Source: Bin80 sp026708685 (GTDB lineage: Bacteria; Bacteroidota; Rhodothermia; Rhodothermales; Bin80). Taken from it: DNA of 64,000 bases. Below, in pieces: positions 8,842-18,932 of this stretch (positions are counted from its first letter, which is position 1; each line of letters begins with the position of its first letter). The position numbers were made by a program, and so were the translations under genes. The DNA lies in contig OZ241742.1 in assembly GCA_965200955.1 (NCBI GenBank), forward strand, positions 3,596,001 to 3,660,000, in the 5' to 3' direction. Under the pieces are notes generated by a model that saw only the letters and a program-made list of their open reading frames with translations, was not told the DNA's origin and did no database searches.

Positions 8842-11025
8842 ATGAGCCAAGAAGTAAGCTGTCCAGTCAATGGAACCACGCACTCTGCCAAAAAAAGGTA
8901 CTCCAACTTGGATTGGTGGCCGAATCAGGTCAATCTGAAGATTCTATCCCAGAATTCTCCCCAACTCAATCCATACGGAGAAGATTTTAGCTATGCCGAA
9001 GAATTCAATACGTTAGATCTTGAGGCGGTTAGAAAAGATCTTTATGCCTTGATGACCGATTCACAACAATGGTGGCCCGCTGATTATGGTCATTATGGCC
9101 CCTTCTTTATCCGTATGGCATGGCATAGTGCTGGTACCTATCGAATAGGAGATGGCAGAGGTGGTGCTTCTTCAGGAACGCTACGATTTGCCCCACTCAA
9201 CAGTTGGCCAGACAATGCAAACCTTGACAAGGCCCGAAGATTACTTTGGCCTATCAAACAAAAATATGGCCGTAAACTTTCTTGGGCGGATCTGATGATT
9301 CTCACAGGAAACTGTGCCCTTGAATCCATGGGCTTCAAAACCTATGGATTTGCAGGAGGCCGCGAAGATGTTTGGGAACCTGAAGAAGATATCTATTGGG
9401 GATCAGAAACGACTTGGCTCGGAGACTCTCGCTACACGGGTGAGCGGGATCTTGAGCATCCATTAGGAGCGGTACAAATGGGGCTTATTTATGTTAATCC
9501 CGAGGGCCCCAATGGGACACCAGATCCGTTGGCTGCGGCAACCGATATCCGTGAAACCTTTGCCCGAATGGCCATGAATGACGAAGAGACGGTGGCACTG
9601 ATTGCAGGTGGTCATACGTTTGGCAAAGCACATGGTGCGGCCCCAGATAGCATCTATGTAGGGCCTGAACCTGAAGGTGCACCGATTGAACAGCAGGGGC
9701 TTGGGTGGAAGAATACCTTTGGTGACGGCAAGGGTAGCAGTACCATCACTAGCGGGCTTGAGGGTGCCTGGACAACCAAGCCGGCAACATGGGATAACAA
9801 TTATTTTGAAAACTTATTCGGCTACGAGTGGAAGCAGATTGAGGGCCCAGGTGGAGCACAACAGTGGACTCCTGCTGATCCATCCGCAAATGGAACGGTA
9901 CCGGATGCACATGATTCTTCAGTCACGCATGCACCATTTATGCTCACCACGGATTTAGCACTGCGTGCTGATCCTTCTTACGCGGAAATTTCTAAGCGAT
10001 TTTATTCCAATCCCAACGAATTTGCTGATGCTTTCTCTCGTGCATGGTTCAAATTAACCCACCGAGATATGGGGCCTGTCAGTCGATATCTTGGACCATT
10101 GGTTCCTAAAGAGCCTCTCATTTGGCAAGATCCTGTACCGGCGGTTGATCATGAATTGGTCAGTGAGGAGGATATTTTGAATCTCAGACAACGGATCCTT
10201 GGATCTGGTCTTACGCTGGGTCAGCTTGTACGAACGGCATGGGCATCCGCTTCCACATTTCGTGGGACCGACATGCGTGGTGGTGCCAATGGATCCCGTA
10301 TCCGTCTCGCTCCACAAAATTCTTGGGAAGTCAACAACCCAAAAGAACTCAAAGTGATCCTTGAGACGTTTGAAAAAGTCAAGTCTCACTTCCGTTCTGA
10401 TTATGGTAAAACAGTTTCTATTGCGGACATGATTGTTTTGGGAGGAAACATAGCCATTGAATTTGGTGTCCAGCGTACTGGGCATCGTATCAACATTCCA
10501 TTTACACCTGGCCGTACGGATGCCACTCAGGAATTCACGGATGCAGACTCGTTCGCTGTTTTGGAACCTGTTGCAGATGGATTTCGGAATTACCTTCAGC
10601 CTGGGCTTTCTCAGTCTTCAGGGGAGTTGCTGATCGACCGTGCTCATATGCTCCAGTTAACCGTTGTTGAGATGACGGCTTTGGTCGGCGGATTGCGGGT
10701 GATGAATGGTAATTATGATGGCTCCCCTTTAGGTGTGTTTACTGATCGTCCTGAGTACTTCACCTCGGACTTCTTTGTGAATCTCTTAGATATCAATACG
10801 GTTTGGACTCCCTCTACATCGGACAATGGAGTTTATGAAGGACGGGATTCTACCACTGACCAACTCAAGTGGAAAGCATCTTCAGTGGATCTTCTTTTTG
10901 GATCCAACTCTCAACTGCGTGCGATAGCAGAGGTCTTTGCATCCGATGATGGACGAAAAGAATTAATAAAAACGTTTGTGGATGCATGGACAAAGGTCAT
11001 GAATCTTGACCGATTTGATCTTTAA
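8842..11025 (+). CDS. katG: Catalase-peroxidase KatG
   Basis: The 727-residue protein is a full-length bifunctional haem catalase-peroxidase that removes hydrogen peroxide. The N-terminal active domain has the distal RMAWHSAGTYRIGDGRGGA segment (about residues 91-109, with the Arg/Trp/His triad), the IYVNPEGPNG segment whose Tyr belongs to the Met-Tyr-Trp adduct, and the proximal haem-ligand motif GGHTFGKAHG near 256. The C-terminal, inactive peroxidase-like domain begins near residue 430. The length matches the family norm (720-750) and all key residues are present. It starts at an ATG 222 bases from the divergent protease gene. Confidence 0.98.
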   Translation: MSQEVSCPVNGTTHSAKKRYSNLDWWPNQVNLKILSQNSPQLNPYGEDFSYAEEFNTLDLEAVRKDLYALMTDSQQWWPADYGHYGPFFIRMAWHSAGTYRIGDGRGGASSGTLRFAPLNSWPDNANLDKARRLLWPIKQKYGRKLSWADLMILTGNCALESMGFKTYGFAGGREDVWEPEEDIYWGSETTWLGDSRYTGERDLEHPLGAVQMGLIYVNPEGPNGTPDPLAAATDIRETFARMAMNDEETVALIAGGHTFGKAHGAAPDSIYVGPEPEGAPIEQQGLGWKNTFGDGKGSSTITSGLEGAWTTKPATWDNNYFENLFGYEWKQIEGPGGAQQWTPADPSANGTVPDAHDSSVTHAPFMLTTDLALRADPSYAEISKRFYSNPNEFADAFSRAWFKLTHRDMGPVSRYLGPLVPKEPLIWQDPVPAVDHELVSEEDILNLRQRILGSGLTLGQLVRTAWASASTFRGTDMRGGANGSRIRLAPQNSWEVNNPKELKVILETFEKVKSHFRSDYGKTVSIADMIVLGGNIAIEFGVQRTGHRINIPFTPGRTDATQEFTDADSFAVLEPVADGFRNYLQPGLSQSSGELLIDRAHMLQLTVVEMTALVGGLRVMNGNYDGSPLGVFTDRPEYFTSDFFVNLLDINTVWTPSTSDNGVYEGRDSTTDQLKWKASSVDLLFGSNSQLRAIAEVFASDDGRKELIKTFVDAWTKVMNLDRFDL

Positions 11026-11256
11026 TAGTGGTGGAATATCGTTGAGATGACCCCAATAAGGCATTCATCTCCTCCCATTTAGATCAGTGGCATTCGCCCA
11101 TTCAACAAGTTCAAAATGATTTGTTGGGGAGGAGCCAGCCCCGTGCTTGTCAGTATCCACTCCTCTGAGATCTCAGTGAGTAAGCACCTTAACTGTTGCA
11201 TTGAATCCCGTATTTACTCTCAAGGATTTTCCCGTACGTTTCTTGAAGACACTACC

Positions 11257-11508
11257 CTATTGCTTAAAAGAAGATCGTTCCTCTTGAAGACATGATGATG
11301 GATGTCTCTTTCTAAAACTGGCTCCATCAATCGTGCACAGGTGGCCGGGTTCTCCCCCAATGATCATCCAGTCAACCCCCTTGACTCGGATATCTGGACG
11401 GGGCTGTGATCGGTTCAATGGACAGAACCTGACATCAGTATTCGTATATTTCAGCTCTTGAAGTCGAAACTGCCCTTGATCTGATTTGATGCTCGTTCCC
11501 AGCGAGAT
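11257..11508 (-). pseudogene. Remnant of a DUF5131 (phage Gp37/Gp68-like) protein
   Basis: This frame carries pieces in the order expected for the C-terminal half of DUF5131 proteins: ISLGTSIKS (compare the family's VWLGVSVEN), a DVRFCPLN block (family VRFLSLEPL), and GVDWMIIGGEPG (family IDWVIVGGESG), with a final SSFKQ resembling FFFKQWG. There is no proper start codon and the N-terminal half, with the radical-SAM-like cysteines, is missing. The frame abuts and slightly overlaps the end of the fprA-like gene upstream. It is a decayed fragment. Confidence 0.6.
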
Positions 11509-11512
11509 CTGC

Positions 11513-12901
11513 TCAGCGATCAAGGACTTCTATCATACTGCTGATTGATGTAAATTTTACACGCGGGCATCCCCTCGCTTCACCAGCGGTTCTTTCAAGT
11601 TGATCCAGATGTTCCCAATCATTCCAGGAAAATACATGATCGCAGCGATCAGCCAACATTTGATCCACTGATTCAAGATCGGAATACTCAGGAACAAAAC
11701 AGCGTTCAGCCACAACATCTTCTATCATACACTGAACTGTTTCCAGAGCATCTGGCTTGTTGGTGCCAATGACTCCGGTAGGCCCTCGCTTGATCCATCC
11801 ACCAACATATACTCCTCCAGTGAATCCATCGCCTACAACCCTCCCACGATCATTGGGGATGATTGCCCAGTCCTTCCGAAAGGGAATTTCTGGTAGTGGA
11901 ACCCCACGATAACCAACTGATCTGAATACAATCTCTGCGGGTAATTCTTCCGTCAAGTCCGTGGCCTGTGACTGTAAACGGTCACCATGGGTGATGAGAA
12001 CATTTTTTCGTAGCGTTACGCTACCCACCCCTCCAGAGCCATCATCATGTAATCTTTCTGGGGAAACCAGAAAACGTAGGATGAGACGACGTTTTTTCTG
12101 GAAAGATGATTTTTTTGAAAGTTCCTGAATCAATTGAACTTTCTTGGATGTCAGCCGATCACCGTGTTCTGACATCCAAGCCTCAGACTCTGAGTCCAAT
12201 TGTGCCTCCGATTCGGGAATAAACAAGTCTGCCCCCGATAATTCTCCAAGCTCTTTGGCTTCTGGATGCGTAAATGCAGCCTGTGCAGGCCCCCTACGCC
12301 CGAGCATATAGACTTCTTCCACACCACTTTCCGCAAGTGCTTCAAGTGCATAGTCAGCTATATCTGTCTGTTTTAATTCATCTACTGTTCGACATAAAAT
12401 CCGACAGACATCAACTGCCACATTCCCAACTCCTACAACCGCTACACAGCGTCTTGAAAGATCAAATTGAAGATCTTTATAATCAGGATGTCCGTTGTAC
12501 CATGCAACAAAATCTGTGGCAGAATAGCTACGCTGTAAATCTTCACCGGGAATATTGAGTCTGCGATCTACCTGTGCACCCGTTGAAAAATAGACTTGAT
12601 GATAATACTTTCTTAGATCTTCTAAATGTACATGTTTGCCATACTCCACATTCCCGAAAAAACGAAATCTCGGATTGGAGGCGATTTTTGTATAGACACG
12701 TGTGACATTTTTTATCTTTTGGTGATCTGGTGCAACACCACTACGAACCAAACCATAAGGCACAGGGAGCTTGTCATATACATCCAAATGGATGACATGA
12801 TCTTTTTGTTTGAGCAGGTGCCCCGCCGCGTAGAATCCCGCCGGTCCTGCTCCAATGATGGCTACTCTGACCGGGTTACTTTCGCATCCTAATGTATTCA
12901 T
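11513..12901 (-). CDS. fprA: Ferredoxin/adrenodoxin-type NADP+ reductase (FprA family)
   Basis: The 462-residue flavoprotein belongs to the adrenodoxin-reductase/FprA family, which moves electrons between NADPH and ferredoxins through FAD. Seen in the sequence: the N-terminal FAD dinucleotide-binding motif GAGPAGFYAA (residues 17-26), the family stretch PVPYGLVRSGVAPDHQKIKNV (split here as PVPYGLVRSG and VAPDHQKIKNV) near 48, an NADP-binding VVGVGNVAVDVCRIL near 158, the GRRGPAQAAF segment near 205, and the C-terminal GGVYVGGWIKRGPTGVIGTN that contacts FAD. Length is usual. It stands alone; no ferredoxin gene is adjacent, so the redox partner is unknown. A likely client would be cytochrome P450 or iron-sulfur assembly. 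Confidence 0.93.
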   Translation of the reverse strand: MNTLGCESNPVRVAIIGAGPAGFYAAGHLLKQKDHVIHLDVYDKLPVPYGLVRSGVAPDHQKIKNVTRVYTKIASNPRFRFFGNVEYGKHVHLEDLRKYYHQVYFSTGAQVDRRLNIPGEDLQRSYSATDFVAWYNGHPDYKDLQFDLSRRCVAVVGVGNVAVDVCRILCRTVDELKQTDIADYALEALAESGVEEVYMLGRRGPAQAAFTHPEAKELGELSGADLFIPESEAQLDSESEAWMSEHGDRLTSKKVQLIQELSKKSSFQKKRRLILRFLVSPERLHDDGSGGVGSVTLRKNVLITHGDRLQSQATDLTEELPAEIVFRSVGYRGVPLPEIPFRKDWAIIPNDRGRVVGDGFTGGVYVGGWIKRGPTGVIGTNKPDALETVQCMIEDVVAERCFVPEYSDLESVDQMLADRCDHVFSWNDWEHLDQLERTAGEARGCPRVKFTSISSMIEVLDR

Positions 12902-13106
12902 TGATCTGTTTGATGATCGTTCAAATCAATAGAATATACTATTTCTCTACAACATGAGTACAAAATTCAATTGACGTTAGACCTATGGCTATCAATTCAC
13001 ACGGAGATTACTTTGCTTCTATACGAGTAGTATGATGAGGTATCCGGTGAGAGACTTGGATGAGAATCAAACATCATAACAGACCAATAACCAGTGATTT
13101 AGTGAC

Positions 13107-13290
13107 ACTGTATTTGAAAAGGATGTCCATACGAAATTTCCATATCCACATGTTGTACAAATAGGTGTGCCCATCTTAGTTCTGGTATACACTTATCACT
13201 ACCGCCTTGACCAGTGTGCCTCCAACGGAATCCGTCTGGAGAGATCCTATGACAACAGAGACCGACGACAATGGTCCCTGCTCTTCTTCT
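13107..13290 (-). pseudogene. Decayed duplicate of the nrdJ 3' end
   Basis: Read on the minus strand, this segment gives a frame with VVIGSLQTDSVGGTLVKAV, then VISVYQN and a stop. This matches PVAIGPPQMDSVAGTQVKAA and VMSTYQN near the C-terminus of the NrdJ encoded at 15246-18170. After a one-base shift the next frame gives APICTTCG, matching APICSTCG of the terminal cysteine region. The nucleotide similarity to 15301-15450 is clear by eye (roughly three quarters identical). It is in the same orientation as nrdJ and lies just beyond the methyltransferase gene 13381-15000, so that gene is bracketed by nrdJ 3'-end sequence. Confidence 0.75.
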
Positions 13291-13380
13291 ACTGATTGTT
13301 GGGAATACAACTTCAATAATACAAGATGATGATCTCGTAGTGAATGCCCCTCACATAATCAAGAAGAACGTCATCTTACA

Positions 13381-15000
13381 TCAATACAGCCAAGGAAGCA
13401 TTTCTTTCCCTGTGTAAGGATCTGCAAGAGGAGGCATTTTAGGAGGCTGTTGCTTAAAATAATCCTCAATTGACCATAACTGGGCTCTTGGAAACTTTGA
13501 TGCTCCAAATTGTATCGTTCCTTTTTCTAATATCGCCGAATGAGCATGATGCGATCTCACAGAATCTAGCGTGATATAAATCCCCATTGCTGCCTTGTTG
13601 GAATCAATCACCCCCAGAAAATCTCTGAGTGCACTTGCATTATGTTTGCCTCCTTTCACTTGGGCAAGCACCAATTTTGAGTCAAAATCCCCTGGCTTTT
13701 GCAACAGTATTCCACGACCATCAATCCCACCATCTCCAACCTGCTTATCATTCGGTGCAAGACCGGGGATACGACATACAGCCCATTTTTCAAAGTCAAA
13801 TGGATTATCGGAGGCCAACCTTTTAGCACCAGACATGTCTGTTGGAACTCCCCTGACCTGAATCTCTAATCCTTTCATTCGATGTCTTTCAATGAGATTG
13901 ATGGCATAGGGAGATATATCAATCCCGATCCAGTCACAATTTAAGTTGTGAGCTGCTTCAATGGTAGTCCCACAACCACAAAACGGATCAAGGATCACGC
14001 CGCCTTTGGGTAGCGAAGCCTGAATGATTCTTTCAACAAGGCTGACCGGCTTTCGAGTCGGATAGTCCTTGATATACTCATTGCTACTTTCAAGAGATAT
14101 ATCTATCCAGATGTCATTGACCTTAGGACCTGAATTAGAAGCTTCAGCAGGACGAAATAAATTAGGGACTCCATTCTTGGAAAAACGAATTAATCCTTGA
14201 CTGTCAAGTGCATCCAATCGTTCATGAACAGATTCAATTTGGGTGTAGCCTGGAATCAAATTTTCTTCAATCCACTTTGCATAGGTACCTGTTTTGGGAA
14301 CTGCCCAATGCCTTCCTCTACCAGATGCTGCAGGGTCATATCCTTTCCATGGCTTTCCAGATTCTCCCACTGATGCACCTGCACCCGTAAGAGGAATTTC
14401 TCTATCACCACTTACAGCAAGCCCATCCTTTTCGTACTGATTACGCCATGTAGATTGATTAGACGCGTAGTAAAGAATGGAGTCTGAAATGCGTCCATAT
14501 CGTTTCCCGTCACTTCTGGATGTAGTGCGTTTCCATGTGATATCATTCTGGAACTTGTCTGGTCCAAAGATATTGTCCATCAATATCTTCAGATAATGAT
14601 TCATGGTATGATCACAGTGCAGGTAAATACTTCCATGAGGCTTCAATATCTGTCTCATCTTGGCTAAACGCTCAGCCATATAGGACAGATATGCTAAAGC
14701 TCCGCTTTCTGGAATAATCTCAGTAAATGATCGAATCGCTTTATGAGCGGGATGCAAGGAAGCATTGGATATATGGTTGACACGATCGTATGCACTTGCG
14801 TCCCAATTCCAAGTATCTCCAAATGCCATCATCTGAGCCAGATGAGCTCCAGATTCTCCACTGATTGTGTTTGGAAAAAAGCAGTTATAGTCAGTCTTGC
14901 TATTAAATGGTGGATCCAAATAAATAAGATCTACGCAGGAGTCAGGAAACTTCTCGATGACCTCCAGACAATCTCCATAATAGAGGGTATTTGTCTGCAT
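13381..15000 (-). CDS. DNA methyltransferase fused to a PD-(D/E)XK nuclease domain
   Basis: Residues 1-390 form an amino-methyltransferase of the beta group (catalytic motif before the SAM motif): DPPFNSK at 29-35 and LDPFCGCGTT at about 337-346, with CDWIGIDISPYAI following. These features indicate N6-adenine or N4-cytosine methylation. Residues about 400-539 resemble an Mrr-type restriction nuclease: GDGGIDGRG near 424-432 and LVLAQVKGG near 443-451 give the D...QxK active site. Modification and cleavage would thus be in one polypeptide, as in other stand-alone methylase-nuclease fusions. The gene is monocistronic and flanked by nrdJ (intact) and an nrdJ 3'-end remnant, a sign of insertion next to nrdJ. 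Specificity cannot be read from the sequence. Confidence 0.85.
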   Translation of the reverse strand: MQTNTLYYGDCLEVIEKFPDSCVDLIYLDPPFNSKTDYNCFFPNTISGESGAHLAQMMAFGDTWNWDASAYDRVNHISNASLHPAHKAIRSFTEIIPESGALAYLSYMAERLAKMRQILKPHGSIYLHCDHTMNHYLKILMDNIFGPDKFQNDITWKRTTSRSDGKRYGRISDSILYYASNQSTWRNQYEKDGLAVSGDREIPLTGAGASVGESGKPWKGYDPAASGRGRHWAVPKTGTYAKWIEENLIPGYTQIESVHERLDALDSQGLIRFSKNGVPNLFRPAEASNSGPKVNDIWIDISLESSNEYIKDYPTRKPVSLVERIIQASLPKGGVILDPFCGCGTTIEAAHNLNCDWIGIDISPYAINLIERHRMKGLEIQVRGVPTDMSGAKRLASDNPFDFEKWAVCRIPGLAPNDKQVGDGGIDGRGILLQKPGDFDSKLVLAQVKGGKHNASALRDFLGVIDSNKAAMGIYITLDSVRSHHAHSAILEKGTIQFGASKFPRAQLWSIEDYFKQQPPKMPPLADPYTGKEMLPWLY

Positions 15001-15245
15001 TGTAGTTTATTTCAAACTGCAACCCATCAAGGTGTTGACTATTGAGCAATCCAGCCTAACCAAAGAACCTCACTGGCTGGTACCACCCCTGGATGAGTGC
15101 AATGCTTTATGGGATATGGATTCAGTCGCAATCCATTGAATCTCCGAAAATCTTTTGATCAATCTGAAACCTTCTTTACGAGATGCTAACCAATAACGAT
15201 CTGCGTGAGATAGAGTTTTTCACATCAGAATTCAGTGGTTCTTTC

Positions 15246-18170
15246 TCATCCACAGCCACTTGAACTGCCACACTGTGAACATACATAACATGCTCCACTT
15301 CGAACAGTGATGGACCCACATGTAGAACAAATAGGTGCATCATCCTGGTTTTGATATGTGCTCATCACTGCCGCCGCCTTGACCTGTGTGCCTGCAACGG
15401 AATCCATCTGCGGAGGACCGATGGCAACAGGTTCAGAGGACGATGACAACCCATCCCCACTCTTTGAAGCATTCCATTGATCACGCCCCATATCCTTTCC
15501 AATGTTTTCTGCTTCATCAGGTATTACTGTTGTCTTCAAGAATTTGATGGATAGATACCTGAAGATATAGTCCATAATCGACATGGCCATAGGTATCCCC
15601 GTGTTATTCGTATATCCACTAGGCTCAAAACGCATATAGCTAAACTTGTTACATAAATCCTCCAAAGGCACACCATACTGCAAGGCAATGGAAATACTCG
15701 TCGCGAACGCATCCATTAACCCTGAAATCGTAGAACCCTCCTTCGCCATTCGAATAAATATTTCGCCTGGTAGCTTTGTATCAGGATAGAGTCCAACATG
15801 AAGATAGCCTTCATGTCCACTGATACTGAATTTATGCGTCACGGCAGGACGCTCATCAGGTAAACGATTCCGCTTGGATTTATAGATGACCTTGGGAGAA
15901 ACTAGTTCATGGTCAGCGGGGAGTCCATCTCCTGAAGCCGCACCTTTCGTATTCCCACCTTTGGAAGTAGACAAGGGCTGACTACGCTTGGAATTCTCAC
16001 GATAGATGGCCAAGGCTTTCAATCCCAAACGCCAGCCTTCAATGTATGCTTGACTAATTTCTTCGGATGTAACATCCTCTGGCATATTCACTGTCTTCGA
16101 AATAGCACCCGATACAAACGGTTGACAGGCAGCCATCATGCGAATATGACCCATGGAGGATACGCTTCGTGTTCCCTTGAATGGTTTGAAGGCACAATCA
16201 AAGACGGGCAAATCTTTATCCTTAAGCTCTGGAGCACCTTCAATCGTATCGTTTTCATTCACATACTCGAGGATGGATTCCATCTGAGTGCTATGATACC
16301 CAAGCCTTGTAAGTGCTTCTGGAACTGTTCGGTTGACGATTTTCAGCGTTCCATCTCCCTTTCCTGCCAGTAGTTTGTATTTCACAAGAGCGATGTCAGG
16401 CTCAATACCCGTCGTATCACAATCCATCATGAAAGCAATCGTTCCAGTGGGGGCAAGCACTGTCACCTGAGAATTACGATAGCCATATTTCGTCCCTAAT
16501 CTGACCATGCGATCCAAGGATTCCTGAGCCGCATCAAGCAGATACTCGGGGCAACTTTGATCAATGTGATTGGCAGCATCCCGATGCATCTTCATCACAT
16601 TCAGCATACTTTCTTTATTTTCGGCATAACCTTCAAAAGGCCCAATCTTGGGATTGGAAGCAATCTCTGCACTACGGGCATAGGCCTCAGCATGTTCAAT
16701 GGCCATAATTGCACCGGCTACTGCACGTCCCTGATTGCTGTCATAGGGTAAGCCCATAGCCATCAACAGTGCTCCCAAATTTGCAAACCCAAGTCCGAGT
16801 GGGCGAAACAGATGACTATTTCTGGCAATACTACCACTTGGATATCCCGCATTATCAACGATAATCTCCATCGCTGTAATGAAAATCCGAGTCGCTGCAC
16901 GGAAGCGTTCTACATCAAACGATCCATCATCTAACTGAAATTTCCGAAGATTTAGACTGGCAAGATTACACGCAGAGTTATCCAAGAACATATACTCAGA
17001 GCAGGGATTGCTTGAGTTGATAGGACCAGTTGTGCTACAGGTATGCCACTTTTGAATCATGTCTTCATACTGCACACCTGGATCACCACAGATATACGTT
17101 CCATCTGCAATCTGATCAAGAAGCATATTCGCGTCAACCTTCTTGATTACATCACCTGTTTTGACTGCACGAAACCCAAATGGTGTTCCAGACTCGACCG
17201 CCTTCATAAACTCGTCATTGACGCGAACAGACTGGTTCACATTCTGAAATGCGACCGATCCATACGCAGGACCATTAAACGATCCATCATAGCCTTGCTC
17301 AATCAGAGCCCACGCTTTCTTCTCCTCTTCTTTTTTCGCACTGATAAACTCCATCACATCTGGATGCCAGATTTTCAGCGTCTGCATGATCGCTGCACGG
17401 CGGGTCTTTCCTCCACTCTTGATCGTGCCCCCTGTAGCATCCTGAACACGCATAAAACTCACAGGTCCACTTGGAGAACCTCCGCCAGAGAGTTTTTCCT
17501 GCGTTGACCGTAGCGTAGACCAATCCGCTCCAACCCCCGACCCAAACTTGAAGAGTCGGGCACTTTCCGACATTAAGTTCCAGATGTCATCAATAGAATC
17601 TTCAACTGAGATGATAAAGCATGCGGATCCCTGTGGATACTCATAGGGATCAACATCGACGACATCCTGCTGCTCTGCATCCCAGCCCCAGATCTTGCGA
17701 TCGCCAGAGTCGGTGATTCCATAGCGACCGTTCAGACCCACATTAAACCATACCGGGGAGTTGAACGCCCCATACTGATTGACACACAACCATGTCAACT
17801 CCTGATAGAACCGATCGGCATCTTCACGAGATGCAAAGTAATTCTGCGAATATCCCCACTCGGAAATCGTATGGGTTACGCGGTGGATGAGCTGACGCAG
17901 AGAGTGCTCTCTCCCCCCTTCATCTGGATCCAGATGGCCATTTGCCAGATCTCCATAGAAATACTTTGATGTCACTACATTGCTGGCCAAAGTGCTCCAG
18001 CACTCTGGAAACTCAACATCTTTCTGCTCAAAAATTGCTTCACCCTGAGGATTTTTAATGACCGCATCCCGGTGTTCCCAGGTTACAGAGTCAAGAGGGT
18101 GCTCATTTTTTGTGGAAAAAACCTGCTGAATGGTGAGACCATTCTTCGTGGAAGAGGCAGAGGGTGACAT
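15246..18170 (-). CDS. nrdJ: Adenosylcobalamin-dependent ribonucleotide reductase (class II)
   Basis: The ~974-residue enzyme makes deoxyribonucleotides using coenzyme B12. Visible features: an N-terminal NrdJ domain with WFNVGL, the GSGVGADWS and GGGSPSGPVSFM substrate-site segments, NPCSEYMFLDNSACNLASLN with the active-site cysteines, and the ALAIYRENSKRSQPL segment. A TSCPD-like domain (GEIFIRMAKEGSTISGLMDA) follows, then a C-terminal cysteine-rich end (ICSTCG, CYVCSQCG, GCG) that acts as redox shuttle or zinc ribbon. I place the start at the ATG at 18170 (MSPSASS), because the frame upstream begins only at a TTG with no family-like sequence. No B12 riboswitch was recognised in the AT-rich leader. 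Confidence 0.95.
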   Translation of the reverse strand: MSPSASSTKNGLTIQQVFSTKNEHPLDSVTWEHRDAVIKNPQGEAIFEQKDVEFPECWSTLASNVVTSKYFYGDLANGHLDPDEGGREHSLRQLIHRVTHTISEWGYSQNYFASREDADRFYQELTWLCVNQYGAFNSPVWFNVGLNGRYGITDSGDRKIWGWDAEQQDVVDVDPYEYPQGSACFIISVEDSIDDIWNLMSESARLFKFGSGVGADWSTLRSTQEKLSGGGSPSGPVSFMRVQDATGGTIKSGGKTRRAAIMQTLKIWHPDVMEFISAKKEEEKKAWALIEQGYDGSFNGPAYGSVAFQNVNQSVRVNDEFMKAVESGTPFGFRAVKTGDVIKKVDANMLLDQIADGTYICGDPGVQYEDMIQKWHTCSTTGPINSSNPCSEYMFLDNSACNLASLNLRKFQLDDGSFDVERFRAATRIFITAMEIIVDNAGYPSGSIARNSHLFRPLGLGFANLGALLMAMGLPYDSNQGRAVAGAIMAIEHAEAYARSAEIASNPKIGPFEGYAENKESMLNVMKMHRDAANHIDQSCPEYLLDAAQESLDRMVRLGTKYGYRNSQVTVLAPTGTIAFMMDCDTTGIEPDIALVKYKLLAGKGDGTLKIVNRTVPEALTRLGYHSTQMESILEYVNENDTIEGAPELKDKDLPVFDCAFKPFKGTRSVSSMGHIRMMAACQPFVSGAISKTVNMPEDVTSEEISQAYIEGWRLGLKALAIYRENSKRSQPLSTSKGGNTKGAASGDGLPADHELVSPKVIYKSKRNRLPDERPAVTHKFSISGHEGYLHVGLYPDTKLPGEIFIRMAKEGSTISGLMDAFATSISIALQYGVPLEDLCNKFSYMRFEPSGYTNNTGIPMAMSIMDYIFRYLSIKFLKTTVIPDEAENIGKDMGRDQWNASKSGDGLSSSSEPVAIGPPQMDSVAGTQVKAAAVMSTYQNQDDAPICSTCGSITVRSGACYVCSQCGSSSGCG

Positions 18171-18533
18171 AGGGGGAGATAAGTTAATCAGGTTAAAAAT
18201 TTGATGAAAAATAACGACATTGGGACACAACCCCAATTATCTATTAATATACTCAATTTATTTAAAATTATGCATAAAAATTCGCCCAATGACATTAAAA
18301 ATATTTTTTCTTTTCACACTGTGTGGATTAATTTTTTGATCTTGTACGATTTAAGTATATATTATTCAAATACACTTTCCCTTGTTAGCATCATCAATAC
18401 ATCAAGTGTCAATATAGTTGACAAATTTCACACGATTGCACAGAGTTTGACATGTAATCCACAATCGACTGTGAATAGACATGAACCCAGACAGGCAGAT
18501 TTTCGTTTAAGGGTTTCCAATCAAACTAGATCC

Positions 18534-18932
18534 ATGGAGCATTTTGACGAGCGGAGTGCATACCCCAAGCCTTTAGATTTTGAGGTGATGCGCCCGGAAT
18601 ATGAAGTTGATGATGATGGCAGCGTGAGTGCAACCATCACTGTATCCCCGTTTGTGGTCAATGGTACCAGTGCCACCGAACCGGGAGCCCGGCGTGCGGC
18701 CATTTATGAGGCTCACAAAAAGTATAAGGACTATCATCCCAGTTATGAAATCCCAAGTCCATTTCCCGATGAATTCACTGAGGAAAATGGTACGCAGTGG
18801 AAGCGTCTGAGTCCCATGGCACTCTCCATTCGTGGAGACTATGCTTTCGTAGATTCTGACGGAGAGGAAGACTACGCCAAAATTGAGCAGATGCTGATGT
18901 GGGATGTGCGTCCTGCTAGTTCAGATGAGTAG
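18534..18932 (+). CDS. Hypothetical 132-residue acidic protein
   Basis: I do not recognise a family. The first ATG in a protein-like stretch is at 18534 (MEHFDERS). The frame upstream is AT-rich and low-complexity and is unlikely to be coding. The product is acidic, has no membrane segment, and shows an N-terminal strand-rich region (SATITVSPFVVNG) followed by SIRGDYAFVDSDGEEDY. Its 3' end overlaps the convergent cca gene by 12 bases. The AT-rich 18171-18533 interval before it also holds the nrdJ promoter. Codon use looks normal for the window, so it is probably real. Confidence 0.6.
   Translation: MEHFDERSAYPKPLDFEVMRPEYEVDDDGSVSATITVSPFVVNGTSATEPGARRAAIYEAHKKYKDYHPSYEIPSPFPDEFTEENGTQWKRLSPMALSIRGDYAFVDSDGEEDYAKIEQMLMWDVRPASSDE

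Noticed and set aside
18171..18533. Possible B12 riboswitch before the B12-dependent reductase gene
   Set aside because: The leader is very AT-rich and I could not find a B12-box-like conserved core or a fitting set of stems.
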